IMG/VR virus record: IMGVR_UViG_3300026078_000013
Span: 1 to 37,955 of that record
DNA from: a virus
Direction: 5' to 3' (one strand)
DNA length: 37,955 nt
The translations under genes and the position numbers were made by a program. Shown one piece after another: positions 12,769 through 20,130 of this stretch. The stretch's first letter is position 1. Each line of letters starts with the position of its first letter. The notes beneath the pieces are model-generated. The model saw only the letters and a list, made by a program, of their open reading frames with translations. It searched no databases and had not been told where the DNA came from.

Positions 12769-13341
12769 ATGACCGACGAGCAGAAGGTGCGCGAGGCGTT
12801 CAATGCGTGGCATGAAATGCCTGAACACGACTCGGGGCCGCGCGATGCGTGGGAAGCTTGGCAAGCCGCATGGCAAGCCGCCCTCTCCCACGCCAGCGCA
12901 ACTGCCGAGGAAGGGTCGGTGGTTGGCGGTGAACCTGTTGCGTGGAAGGTAGTCGATGCCAAGGGAAAGGTTTTCACGATTTACAACAGGAGGCTCATCG
13001 AGTCCATTAAGGCCAAGGCCATAGAGATTGGCTCAACCATTAAAGTGACTGCACTGTGCGAGATGGCGCCAAAAGGATGGCTGTGCATGCGAGAACCTAA
13101 TCACGATGGTCCTTGCGCGGCATATTCAAATTTCGCGATGGTGCATGACTACACCCGCTCAAGAGAAGCGATGGATGCGTACAGGTGGCGCGAGTTTTGC
13201 CGCCAGATAAACGCTTCCGATCCAGTTAGCAATGAGGCTTCGACGATTCGCAACATCATCGACGACGCTATCAATCTCGGGTCGACGTGCCTAGATATGC
13301 ACGTAGACCAAGCCATCGCGGCCAAGAGGGGTGAGACATGA
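12769..13341 (+). CDS. Ead/Ea22-like protein with PVAWK module
   Basis: 190 residues. The N-terminus (VREAFNAWHEMP...DAWEAWQAAWQAAL) is the F-x-x-W...AWEAWQA repeat found in many phage Ea22-like proteins. It is followed by GGEPVAWKVVDAKGKVFT, the usual PVAW linker with a small strand domain, then a cysteine/histidine-bearing stretch (GWLCMREPNHDGPC). The C-terminal part (EAMDAYRWREFCRQINA) is a separate helical module. The function is likely host interaction, by family only. Confidence 0.65.
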   Translation: MTDEQKVREAFNAWHEMPEHDSGPRDAWEAWQAAWQAALSHASATAEEGSVVGGEPVAWKVVDAKGKVFTIYNRRLIESIKAKAIEIGSTIKVTALCEMAPKGWLCMREPNHDGPCAAYSNFAMVHDYTRSREAMDAYRWREFCRQINASDPVSNEASTIRNIIDDAINLGSTCLDMHVDQAIAAKRGET

Positions 13342-13589
13342 AATGGCGGCCGATTAGTGAGGCGCCTAGGGATGGTACTAGAATCCTAGTATCTGATGGC
13401 AATCGAATTTGGCTTAGCTATTGGACTAAATGCGACATTTATGTGCCATCCACCAAGGAGCCTTTTAGGTATGGACGATATGAAGAGCGCATGGGCTGGT
13501 TTGATTACGATGATGATGGAATTGTTAGGCCAATCCATAAGAATCTAACCCATTGGATGCCGCTGCCTGAGCCGCCGGAGGTGGGGTGA
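13338..13589 (+). CDS. DUF551-like small phage protein
   Basis: 83 residues: MKWRPISEAPRDGTRILVSDG at the start and THWMPLPEPPE at the end, which are the two conserved edges of DUF551-type proteins. Acidic and aromatic-rich between them (WFDYDDDG). Coupled to its neighbours by four-base overlaps. This is the second clear DUF551-like gene of the genome (compare 191-418). Confidence 0.85.
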   Translation: MKWRPISEAPRDGTRILVSDGNRIWLSYWTKCDIYVPSTKEPFRYGRYEERMGWFDYDDDGIVRPIHKNLTHWMPLPEPPEVG

Positions 13590-13759
13590 TGAGTTACGCA
13601 TTCGTTCTAGTAATACTCATGCGCGGATACAACACTTTCAACACATCTGCTGTTCAGGTTGGTCCGTTCTATTCCGCGCAGTCCTGTCTTGATGCAAAGA
13701 AATCTGTACTGGATAGACAGCTAGTTGTGGACGCTTATTGCGTAAAGGTGGATCGATGA
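13589..13759 (+). CDS. Small possibly exported protein
   Basis: 56 residues, start overlapping the previous stop (TGATG). The N-terminus (MSYAFVLVILMRGYN) is hydrophobic but short for a membrane span. The remainder has two cysteines (C33 in FYSAQSCLDAKK and C51 in VVDAYCVKVD), a spacing that fits one disulfide. A similar YxxxxxCxxA...CV pattern is found in many small periplasmic phage-encoded proteins. Not named. Confidence 0.55.
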   Translation: MSYAFVLVILMRGYNTFNTSAVQVGPFYSAQSCLDAKKSVLDRQLVVDAYCVKVDR

Positions 13760-13884
13760 AACTTCTGCTTGGAACACCAGGATGGGGATGGAAGATGTTT
13801 GGGCTTACTGGAGGCAAACCGGGGCGAAGATGGTTTATCGGCTTCTCGAAGAGGGTTTCGGATGAAGCACATGACCTTCAATGA
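13756..13884 (+). CDS. Very small Gly/Trp-rich protein
   Basis: 42 residues, coupled to the previous gene by ATGA: MKLLLGTPGWGWKMFGLTG followed by a basic GKPGRRWF and FSKRVSDEAHD. It overlaps the next start in another frame by 23 bases. Supported only by phasing, so moderate to low confidence. Confidence 0.4.
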   Translation: MKLLLGTPGWGWKMFGLTGGKPGRRWFIGFSKRVSDEAHDLQ

Positions 13885-14020
13885 TCTAGTCCTATTCATC
13901 ATGCGCCGTGATGGCCTATCGCCTCATGTAGCCATCGTACATGCCTTGACGATCAGCAAGAGAGATCGTAGGCGCATCAAGAAATCAATCCGAAAAGGAG
14001 AGACGAATGTTCAAGCCTAA
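13862..14020 (+). CDS. Small basic helical protein
   Basis: 52 residues from ATG 13862, with AGAGGG upstream; ATG 13871 is an alternative. TFNDLVLFIMRRDGLSPHVAI then HALTISKRDRRRIKKSIRKG, a hydrophobic helix followed by a strongly basic one. It may bind nucleic acid. No family recognised. AAGGAG within its 3' end serves the next gene. Confidence 0.5.
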   Translation: MKHMTFNDLVLFIMRRDGLSPHVAIVHALTISKRDRRRIKKSIRKGETNVQA

Positions 14021-14312
14021 GCCCAAGAGGCAAGAAAGCTCCACCAAGGTTTACGAATCAAATGAACCAAAGATCGTCAAAGCTCAGGCAATTGAGTTTC
14101 AGATGGGTGAAAAGGTTCTTGTTGAACACATCATTACGGGAATCAAGATAGGAGCCGACGGAGAACCTATTTATGATCTTAGACCTAGCCCTGATAAGGT
14201 ATCCAGTTTTATAACTCCATATTATGCATTTCGTTTCTTAGAAAGAAGGCAGTCATCCATTAGGAGAACTAGCATTGATGGCGAATACAGAACGCCAGGA
14301 AACGAAACATAA
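14007..14312 (+). CDS. Last rightward gene, hypothetical
   Basis: 101 residues with AAGGAG eight bases before the ATG. The N-terminus is basic and disordered (PKPKRQESSTKVY). The core is strand-rich: GEKVLVEHIITGIKIGADGE then YDLRP, a probable small SH3-like barrel of the KOW type (V-x-V-x-G-x-I). It ends only two bases before the facing lysis gene. Confidence 0.65.
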   Translation: MFKPKPKRQESSTKVYESNEPKIVKAQAIEFQMGEKVLVEHIITGIKIGADGEPIYDLRPSPDKVSSFITPYYAFRFLERRQSSIRRTSIDGEYRTPGNET

Positions 14313-14314
14313 AA

Positions 14315-14578
14315 TTATGCCTTCTTAGGCTTCTTCCAGCATCCTTGCGCTAGTCCATACTGATTGTGCGCAAGGATCTCCTTGGCTGTCTGGTCGGTTA
14401 GAACATCGCCAGATCCAACAAGGATGGGCGACCAACCACGGCACACATCAATCTTAACGATTGGCTTAGGGACGCATCCAGTCATCACGAAGACGACCAG
14501 CAGCGGAACTAGGGTTAGAAGTAGCCACATCCTGCGCAGGCGCTTGCGGTAGCTGCGAAACCTCTGTGTCAACGTCAT
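14315..14578 (-). CDS. Rz1-like outer-membrane spanin lipoprotein
   Basis: 87 residues. A basic start (RFRSYRKRLRR), a hydrophobic signal (MWLLLTLVPLLVVFVMTG) and a lipobox-like MTG-C at about residue 35, so it should be a lipoprotein with C35 as modified residue. Its start lies inside the Rz-like gene in another frame, the usual arrangement of overlapping spanins. It is longer than lambda Rz1 and not proline-rich, so the assignment rests on the lipobox and on position. With Rz it should fuse inner and outer membranes at lysis. Confidence 0.75.
   Translation of the reverse strand: MTLTQRFRSYRKRLRRMWLLLTLVPLLVVFVMTGCVPKPIVKIDVCRGWSPILVGSGDVLTDQTAKEILAHNQYGLAQGCWKKPKKA
14319..14330. terminator. 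Weak convergent terminator candidate
   Basis: GCCT-TCTT-AGGC hairpin between the two converging operons, within the last codons of the spanin gene. Read leftward it is followed by ATAATTTTATG, and read rightward by TTCTTCC. The stem has only four pairs, so termination may be weak or need Rho. No better hairpin with a T-run is visible at the junction. Confidence 0.3.
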
Positions 14579-14765
14579 GGCGTGTCTCCACGGCCTGAGC
14601 GGCCTGATTGGCTGATTGGGCTTCCTGAGTGGCGTTATCGACCTTAGCCTGTTGATCGTCTTTGCCTTTTCGCATACCGGCTAGATAGGCTGAACCAAAG
14701 GCTACGATCAAGACGCCAAGCGCACAGATCCATCCCCAACACTTAGACCAAAGGGAAGAAAGCAT
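14466..14765 (-). CDS. Rz-like inner-membrane spanin
   Basis: 99 residues. One N-terminal membrane segment (CWGWICALGVLIVAFGSAYLAG, about residues 9-30), then a positively charged turn and a long glutamine/alanine-rich periplasmic helix (QQAKVDNATQEAQSANQAAQ), as in i-spanins. It overlaps the lysozyme stop by TAATG and contains the start of the Rz1-like gene. It would span the periplasm by pairing with the lipoprotein. Confidence 0.8.
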   Translation of the reverse strand: MLSSLWSKCWGWICALGVLIVAFGSAYLAGMRKGKDDQQAKVDNATQEAQSANQAAQAVETRHDVDTEVSQLPQAPAQDVATSNPSSAAGRLRDDWMRP

Positions 14766-15211
14766 TAGTCGGTCTCCGGGGAATCAAAGATGGCCTTCTC
14801 GGCCTTACGTCGGTTGACGAGACCTTGCATAACCTTCCCTGCGGCCTTGTTCCACACCAAGAACTGACTTGATGCTCCGGCAATATCGCCGCGACGAAGG
14901 CACTTAAGAAGGGTCGAAGTTCCTAGATTTCCTATGCCTATATTGTAGGCTAGCGATACTAAGGCGCCCTTCTGGCTGCATGTTAAAGGCACCCCGTAGC
15001 CGTCGATGGACTCTCCAAGCTTATCGATGCGCTTCTGTAGATCGGCGTCAGCCTGCGCTTGTGTCCATACCGTGTTAGGACCGATATCCATACCTGTGGC
15101 ACCCCAGCCAATAGTCCATGGCTTACCACCAGTAGCTGGATCCGGATAAGCATGGAGCTTGCACTTTTCCCAATCAGTGATCAGTTTCCAAGCAACCTGT
15201 TGCCACTTCAC
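14765..15211 (-). CDS. Endolysin, GH24 lysozyme
   Basis: 148 residues, GTG start overlapping the holin stop (GTGA). GH24 catalytic triad: E15 (DWEKCKLHAYPD), D24, and T33 (PWTIGWGATG). The C-terminal part has the family landmark SLAYNIGIGNLGTSTLL and LVNRRKAEKAIF. It cleaves the beta-1,4 bond of peptidoglycan in the periplasm. No signal peptide or SAR segment is visible, so it depends on a holin to cross the membrane. Confidence 0.93.
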   Translation of the reverse strand: MKWQQVAWKLITDWEKCKLHAYPDPATGGKPWTIGWGATGMDIGPNTVWTQAQADADLQKRIDKLGESIDGYGVPLTCSQKGALVSLAYNIGIGNLGTSTLLKCLRRGDIAGASSQFLVWNKAAGKVMQGLVNRRKAEKAIFDSPETD

Positions 15212-15435
15212 GGTTTGTCCTTTGGTGCATTCTGACGATAGTGCTTGGCTAGGATGCCCGCTAGAGATATGCCATATAGCGCATTCTTGGCAGGTCCCGG
15301 GATATCGTCATATCCAACCCAGCCGGCTACCTCATTGTAGATGTCAGGAAAGGGAAGGATGGCGGCAAGAACCCAGGTAGATGCCTGCCGCCACACGGCG
15401 CGAATATCGGTATTGATGCGGTCACGCCATGGCAT
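15208..15435 (-). CDS. Putative holin (DUF7940-like)
   Basis: 75 residues directly before the endolysin. It has a hydrophobic segment (TWVLAAILPFPDIYNEVAGWV), a short turn, and a second one (NALYGISLAGILAKHY) ending in a basic tail (RQNAPKDKP). That is a two-span holin with a polar tail. The WRQASTW...PGPAKNALYGxSLxGIxAK arrangement occurs in a family of small phage proteins annotated as holins. The gene order holin, lysozyme, Rz, Rz1 supports it. Confidence 0.75.
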   Translation of the reverse strand: MPWRDRINTDIRAVWRQASTWVLAAILPFPDIYNEVAGWVGYDDIPGPAKNALYGISLAGILAKHYRQNAPKDKP

Positions 15436-15440
15436 GGGCG

Positions 15441-15608
15441 TTACTCCAAAGACTGTAAGTAGGCGATGGCATCTTCTTTGGACTGGAAGATATGCGTCAC
15501 ATCAGATGGACTAATTGATTTTGACTCAACAGTATCAGTTGATGCCATATCAGTCGAAAAATTAGTTGTGCGCGGACCGGGAGTAATTATAATGATTGGA
15601 CTAGACAT
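15441..15608 (-). CDS. Small Thr/Ser-rich protein upstream of the holin
   Basis: 55 residues if started at ATG 15608 (MSSPIIIITPGPRTTNFS), which has AGGA eight bases upstream; ATG 15617 would add three residues. The C-terminus is helical (HIFQSKEDAIAYLQSLE). No signal sequence. It sits between the homing-endonuclease gene and the holin. Its start lies only 17 bases from the divergent ATG of the endonuclease, so that gene was probably inserted at its 5' edge. Function unknown. Confidence 0.5.
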   Translation of the reverse strand: MSSPIIIITPGPRTTNFSTDMASTDTVESKSISPSDVTHIFQSKEDAIAYLQSLE

Positions 15609-15625
15609 TGGAATCATCCTAAGAC

Positions 15626-16141
15626 ATGGGAAAGAAAATACGACCGCTACCTACGAAAGCGTACCTCCATGAAATTTTCATCTATGACCCAGAGACCGGC
15701 CTATTTCATAGGAAAACAAATAGGCGAAGATGGAAGGCTGGTCAGTTGTGCGGATCTTTAACTACCGATGGATACATAAACATCAATGTCGACCGTGCCA
15801 TTTATCGGGCGCATCGTCTTGCATGGATGTATATGACTGGTGAAGACCCATGCCTAAACATCGACCATGCAAATGGAATAAGAGATGACAACAGATGGTC
15901 AAATCTCAGGCTTGCAAATCAGTCAGATAACATGTGCAACCGACCGACAAAAGTGTCCTCTTTAGGTCTTCCCAGAGGTGTAAATCAAGGACGGAATGGC
16001 AAATATTTTGCACGAGTAAAAAAGGGAAGTGTCATCCTGCATCTAGGAACGTTTTCATCAGTTAATGAGGCAAAGGCTGCTTATGAAGCAGCATCCTTAG
16101 TTCTACATGGGAAATTTAAGTTCCATGATCCTTCGGCTTGA
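15626..16141 (+). CDS. HNH homing-type endonuclease with AP2 domain
   Basis: 171 residues on the strand opposite to all neighbours. Residues about 15-105 form an HNH_3 domain: YDPETGLFHRKTNRRRWKAG, then YRAHRLAWMYMTG (first His), NIDHANGIRDDNRWSNLRLA (D-H-x-N-G-x-x-x-D-N-R-x-x-N-L-R), and NQSDNMCNR. Residues about 112-165 are an AP2 DNA-binding domain (SLGLPRGVN...YFARVKKG...LGTFSSVNEAKAAYEAA). Such free-standing phage HNH/AP2 proteins cut intron-less alleles and copy themselves in. It is AT-richer than its surroundings, and its end overlaps the stop of the minus-strand membrane gene by 26 bases. Confidence 0.93.
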   Translation: MGKKIRPLPTKAYLHEIFIYDPETGLFHRKTNRRRWKAGQLCGSLTTDGYININVDRAIYRAHRLAWMYMTGEDPCLNIDHANGIRDDNRWSNLRLANQSDNMCNRPTKVSSLGLPRGVNQGRNGKYFARVKKGSVILHLGTFSSVNEAKAAYEAASLVLHGKFKFHDPSA

Positions 16142-16403
16142 GATACGGGGCTTGCATGTATATCGCGTTAAGGTAGTCCTGCATTTGATCTACTTTACGC
16201 GATTGGTTTACATAAAGAATAGCTCCGATGAGTCCAAGAGAGATCATAACTACACAGCATGTCGTTGCAATCCAAACCCCTACACCACCAGCATTGATAT
16301 GAATTTCTTGCCGATGACTTCGATCTACAGAATGAAGTCTATCCAGAGATCTTTCTAGCCCCTGGAAAGCCTCAATGATCCGATCTGCATCCCCCATCTC
16401 CAT
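16116..16403 (-). CDS. Small membrane protein of the lysis/tail region
   Basis: 95 residues. A helical cytoplasmic part (ADRIIEAFQGLERSLDRLH) leads to one membrane segment (VWIATTCCVVMISLGLIGAILYV, about residues 43-65), followed by a short external tail. With its neighbour 16406-16648 it makes a pair of one-span proteins before the lysis genes, possibly holin accessory or antiholin proteins. AAGGA lies ten bases before the ATG. The last codons overlap the inserted endonuclease. Confidence 0.6.
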   Translation of the reverse strand: MEMGDADRIIEAFQGLERSLDRLHSVDRSHRQEIHINAGGVGVWIATTCCVVMISLGLIGAILYVNQSRKVDQMQDYLNAIYMQAPYLKPKDHGT

Positions 16404-16405
16404 AT

Positions 16406-16648
16406 CTAGTCGTTCCTTATGGGCACGTTTAGTTTACCTGCGATCTCGTAAACCACTCGAGATAGCCTCTGTAGTTCAGAAAATACCTTGTCCATAGCAG
16501 CATTCTTTGCGTAGTTCTCAGCCATATGTAGCTTAAGCTGCCCCAATTCGACTTTGTTTCGATTAATCGACATAACTACCCATACGGCAAACGCCACCAG
16601 GAATGGAAGAAACAAACCTATCGCCCACTGAAGTATGGCGACGTTCAT
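16406..16648 (-). CDS. Small membrane protein, holin-accessory candidate
   Basis: 80 residues from ATG 16648, which overlaps the upstream stop (ATGA) and has GGGG before it. An N-terminal membrane segment (LQWAIGLFLPFLVAFAVWVVM) is followed by a heptad-rich helix (KVELGQLKLHMAENYAKNA, then VFSELQRLSRVVYEIAGKL). This layout resembles small phage membrane proteins with XhlA-like coiled coils that accompany holins. Role inferred from position. Confidence 0.6.
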   Translation of the reverse strand: MNVAILQWAIGLFLPFLVAFAVWVVMSINRNKVELGQLKLHMAENYAKNAAMDKVFSELQRLSRVVYEIAGKLNVPIRND

Positions 16649-16989
16649 GATAACCCCTTTGTTATAGAGGTTCCTGCGGGCAAAGATGGCGGCGTAGGCC
16701 AAGTGATGTCATATGGGAACCCCTGCTGGTTAGGCACGTCCCTCAAAGCCTGACGGTATGCAGACCACTGTGTTTTCTGGAAAGAATCAAGCGGCGCGTC
16801 AGATACCTGGGTCCAGTCACAGACTCTAAGCATACCATCACGCTGTATTCGGCATCGCGCTTTTAAGGTGAAATCCATCAATTCTGATGGGATGGTTTCT
16901 GAAAGCGTTTCACCATCCATGAGTTCATCGCCTGATGAAATAGATCTGTATCCAGTTCTTGTAATGGCGAACATAGTGTCATCGCTCAT
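16645..16989 (-). CDS. Putative tail fibre assembly/chaperone protein
   Basis: 114 residues from ATG 16989 (MSDDTMFAITRTGYRSI). After a strand-rich first half comes WSAYRQALRDVPNQQGFPYDITWPTPP. The W-x-x-Y-R-x-x-L-R-D-x-P-x-Q...P...W-P-x-x-P motif is the ending of XkdW/DUF4376-type and other tail-fibre-assembly proteins that sit directly after a fibre gene. It overlaps the tail fibre gene end by 11 bases. It probably helps fibre folding or attachment. Confidence 0.75.
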   Translation of the reverse strand: MSDDTMFAITRTGYRSISSGDELMDGETLSETIPSELMDFTLKARCRIQRDGMLRVCDWTQVSDAPLDSFQKTQWSAYRQALRDVPNQQGFPYDITWPTPPSLPAGTSITKGLS

Positions 16990-19315
16990 AGCGGTACCCT
17001 GTGATCCATATAAATGCTCCACCACTACCCGGACTGCCCGTATATCTATACTGTATGGCCTGTGATGAATCCGTAGGAATATTGAAATTTACTGTTTGGT
17101 CAACTGGCCGCATAAATGCCAAGACAGCAGTCGATGGTGACACAGATGAATTGGTCAAAATAAGTAGCTGGTTGGCTGTATTTTCACCAAAGATAGTTGC
17201 TAGTCGAGCAGTGCTAGGAACGCCAGATGCGAGACTTATACTGGTGAGAGATGCTGCCGTTCCGCCATTCAATACAAATAAGCTGGCATCATTAATATCT
17301 ACCAGATACATGACTTCATTGTTGTTGCTGTCATGATAGAAATTAAGAATGGCTCCGCCAGTTGTAGTTCTTACTGACCCAATATACCTTCTGGTTATAT
17401 CTCCTGTCTTCGACCTTGCCGTTCCAATGTAAGGCGAAGCCGGAGCCGTCGAAACACATTCGATAGCCGCCGTACCTGCGTTATCGTATAGGTATACATG
17501 GTAGAACGTCGATGCGGACAGTGATAGGCTGGAAAGAGTCAACGTAGATGGTATGTTTTCAAGAATTCCGGTGGAAGGAATGACTGCCGAACCATTACTT
17601 ACACTGATGGATGTCGTGCTGTTCCAAATGATCTTGAGTCCGGATATGTAGTCACCTGGAATAGCGCCAGCAATATCCGCAGCCACAAGTGAGCGAAATC
17701 CAGGTGCAGATGATGAACCAGATGCTGGCCCAGCAAACACTAGGTTAGCATTCTGATTAGCTAGCGTTACTGCAATCGTCCCTGATGTAGTTACGGGAGA
17801 TGATGCAACGCTGAACAAGGACGGCATCGTGAGGCCAACACTTGTGACCGTTCCTGTGCTTGCGGCAACCCAAGAGGGTAAGCCAGAACTTACGCCAAGA
17901 ACCTGTCCCGCCGAACCCACTGCCAGACGTGTTGCCACCCCCCCTGATCGAATGGTGATGTCGCCATTCGTTGTCATAGGAGAAAGGGCGTTATAAGCGG
18001 CATTAGCCGAAGTTTGTCCCGTGCCTCCCTGGGCAATAGGGACCGTCCCCGTGATTTGAGAGAACGGAAGCGATGGGATGTCAGCGGCCACCAGCGATCG
18101 GAACGAGGGTGCTGCTGGCGATCCTGTGGAAGGTCCGGCAAGGACAAGATTAGCGTTCTGGGTTACCCACGAAAGCGCTAGCGTTCCACTCGTCGTTACC
18201 GGCGACCCAGCGACACTGAACTGTGCCGGCGCGGACAGACCAACGCTAGTCACTGTTCCAGATGATGCAATAGGCTGCCAAGAAGGCGCTCCACTTACGA
18301 CAGTAAGGACATAGCCATTAGTGCCGACTGCCAGCCTGGCATTGTGTCCAGAAGCGTAAACGAGCAAATCTCCCGCCGTTGTTAGCGGAGAAAGGACATC
18401 AAAAGCCGCCAGGGATGTCGACTGACCCGTACCCCCTCTGGCAATGGAAAGTTGCCCAGTCCACCCAAGAGCTAGATCGGTAGCCTTTAGAAGCGCTGTT
18501 GCCGGAGTACCGCTTAGCGTCAGCGTTACATTAGCATCATCTGTTTTAGTGAGAGCTTGGCCCGATCCAATATCGGAGGCAGGAATGGTTCCTACAGTCA
18601 GCGCAGCGCCAACTGTGGATTGCTTTACATATTGTCCCGTACCTCCCGTGGAAGAAAGATCACTACCGGTTCCTCCATAGGCAACGCCAACGATTGAGGC
18701 ATGCCAAGTACCCGTAGTAATGGTTCCAACAGTAGTGATAGATGGCTGCCCAACGTAGGATGCATCGATGTCGATTGTTGGAAGACCTGCAATCGCATCG
18801 CCATCTGTCACCGAGATGCGATTGGCCGTCCCGGTGATTGTCGCAGGCTTATATCCGACAATCCGTCCCTTGGCATCGCGCGCAATAGCAAAAAGAGCAC
18901 CAACCCCTGTATTTGGCACATCGGCTAGATCAATCGTCGTGATGCCGTTGGCGTCCACGGTAAGTGTGATATCACCAGACGTTCCTAGAAAAGCATCTGA
19001 AATGTTGTACCAACCCTTCGATAGAGTTGAATCGCTACCGTAGTACTGAGTTGGTCCTGGCACATCCACATCACCATCCAGGGTCACAAGGACAATACCC
19101 TGAGCCAATGATCCATAGGTGATGATCGAGTTCGTTCCAGTCACATTGGAAGTGATAGGAAGGTATTGCCCCGAAGGTGGCGTCACGGAACCGCCAGATT
19201 CCTCTAGATCCGTGACTCGGCTTTCTAGGTTGAAAAGGTACTGATAAAACGGATACGTCGGAACGCCCGACGTATCGGTGTACTGGCTCTGAGCCTTTGG
19301 AAGCGGGATATTCAC
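16979..19315 (-). CDS. Tail fibre protein with repeated beta modules
   Basis: 778 residues. The N-terminus (FYQYLFNLESRVTDLEESGG) is a short coiled-coil-like joint to the previous fibre or adaptor. The shaft is low-complexity Gly/Thr/Ser sequence with two kinds of imperfect repeats: IARGGTGQ...PSW (about residues 289-350, again 424-485) and GTVTSVGL...SLVAADI (about 353-413, again 488-548). Phage fibre shafts commonly carry GGTGQ modules. The last 230 residues are a distinct, probably receptor-binding tip. It replaces the P22 endorhamnosidase tailspike, so the host receptor is different. Start overlaps the preceding stop by ATGA. Confidence 0.85.
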   Translation of the reverse strand: MNIPLPKAQSQYTDTSGVPTYPFYQYLFNLESRVTDLEESGGSVTPPSGQYLPITSNVTGTNSIITYGSLAQGIVLVTLDGDVDVPGPTQYYGSDSTLSKGWYNISDAFLGTSGDITLTVDANGITTIDLADVPNTGVGALFAIARDAKGRIVGYKPATITGTANRISVTDGDAIAGLPTIDIDASYVGQPSITTVGTITTGTWHASIVGVAYGGTGSDLSSTGGTGQYVKQSTVGAALTVGTIPASDIGSGQALTKTDDANVTLTLSGTPATALLKATDLALGWTGQLSIARGGTGQSTSLAAFDVLSPLTTAGDLLVYASGHNARLAVGTNGYVLTVVSGAPSWQPIASSGTVTSVGLSAPAQFSVAGSPVTTSGTLALSWVTQNANLVLAGPSTGSPAAPSFRSLVAADIPSLPFSQITGTVPIAQGGTGQTSANAAYNALSPMTTNGDITIRSGGVATRLAVGSAGQVLGVSSGLPSWVAASTGTVTSVGLTMPSLFSVASSPVTTSGTIAVTLANQNANLVFAGPASGSSSAPGFRSLVAADIAGAIPGDYISGLKIIWNSTTSISVSNGSAVIPSTGILENIPSTLTLSSLSLSASTFYHVYLYDNAGTAAIECVSTAPASPYIGTARSKTGDITRRYIGSVRTTTGGAILNFYHDSNNNEVMYLVDINDASLFVLNGGTAASLTSISLASGVPSTARLATIFGENTANQLLILTNSSVSPSTAVLAFMRPVDQTVNFNIPTDSSQAIQYRYTGSPGSGGAFIWITGYRYER
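17672..18460 (-). repeat. Internal repeats of the tail fibre gene
   Basis: Two tandem copies of an approximately 135-residue unit, made of the GGTGQ module and the GTVTSVGL module, differ by scattered substitutions. The DNA copies keep long matches, for example TTAGCGTTCTGG against TTAGCATTCTGA and the CTTGTGACCGTTCC region. They offer a route for unequal recombination that would lengthen or shorten the fibre. Confidence 0.75.
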
Positions 19316-20121
19316 GGCGTAGCCACAGTTCCAATGGCAAGGAACTGGAAGTTGACCGTCACGGTGATATTAGTTCCGCTAGCTGTTCCACCCTCATTGA
19401 CATTGAATCCAACCTGAAATCCGGTAGTCGAAATGCTAATGACCGAAGGGATTCCATAGAAGCCGTTGGGAGTAATGCCATTTCCCGTGGGTGACACATA
19501 GACGCGTGGTGGCGAGCTGAACGCCGTAGCGAACGTCACATTACCTGTCGTGGTATGCGCTCCGCTAGCAGGCGCACTACCAGCACCTTGCAGGATCATG
19601 AGTGAAGTCGCTGGTGTAGTTGTATCCGCAATCAGTGTCTTGTCCATCGTGACGCTGATATTGGCCGGTGGAGGTGGGGTTGTGGCGTTCTGCCAGAACA
19701 CTACAGTTCCGTCCGTTCCAACAACCTTACCTGCCTGCCCTGTGGGGTCAGGAATCTGCTTGATGGGCTGCCAAAGAAGATTGGATCCGTCATTGGTTAG
19801 AAAGTCACCCGTGACGAGAGCCGGGATAGAAAAACCAGGATCAGCGCCAGACTGGATGTTATTTCGAGTCTGGATAGTCGTTCCAAGCGCATCTTTAAGG
19901 ACGGCTCCATAGGTACCCGAGCCCCATACATCCGTAGTCAGTCGTCCGGCTGCATCAAGCAACACCGGATTAGCGTTCAGGACGGTAAGCGAAGGATCCG
20001 AATAGGTGTTCTTGAGTGTCGTCAAATCCGTTTCATAGAACGTGATCGAGCCACCATTGTTAACCTGGCCGTTGTTCAGGAAATACTGATTGAACTGGCC
20101 GAGAGGGCGAAAGCTTGCCAT
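19312..20121 (-). CDS. Tail fibre/adaptor protein with head-binding-like N-terminus
   Basis: 269 residues after the strong ribosome site AAGGAGG. The N-terminal 60 residues (GQFNQYFLNNGQVNNGGSIT, then FYETDLTTLKNTYSD, then PVLLDAAGRL) match the tail-attachment domain seen in many podovirus fibres and spikes: G-G-x-I-x-F-Y-x-T-x-T...K-x-T-Y-x-D...N-P-V-x-L-D-x-x-G-R. The C-terminal part (VYVSPTGNGITPNGFYGIPS) is strand-rich. It may bind the tail and hold the larger fibre encoded next. Confidence 0.8.
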   Translation of the reverse strand: MASFRPLGQFNQYFLNNGQVNNGGSITFYETDLTTLKNTYSDPSLTVLNANPVLLDAAGRLTTDVWGSGTYGAVLKDALGTTIQTRNNIQSGADPGFSIPALVTGDFLTNDGSNLLWQPIKQIPDPTGQAGKVVGTDGTVVFWQNATTPPPPANISVTMDKTLIADTTTPATSLMILQGAGSAPASGAHTTTGNVTFATAFSSPPRVYVSPTGNGITPNGFYGIPSVISISTTGFQVGFNVNEGGTASGTNITVTVNFQFLAIGTVATP

Positions 20122-20130
20122 GGTCCCTCC

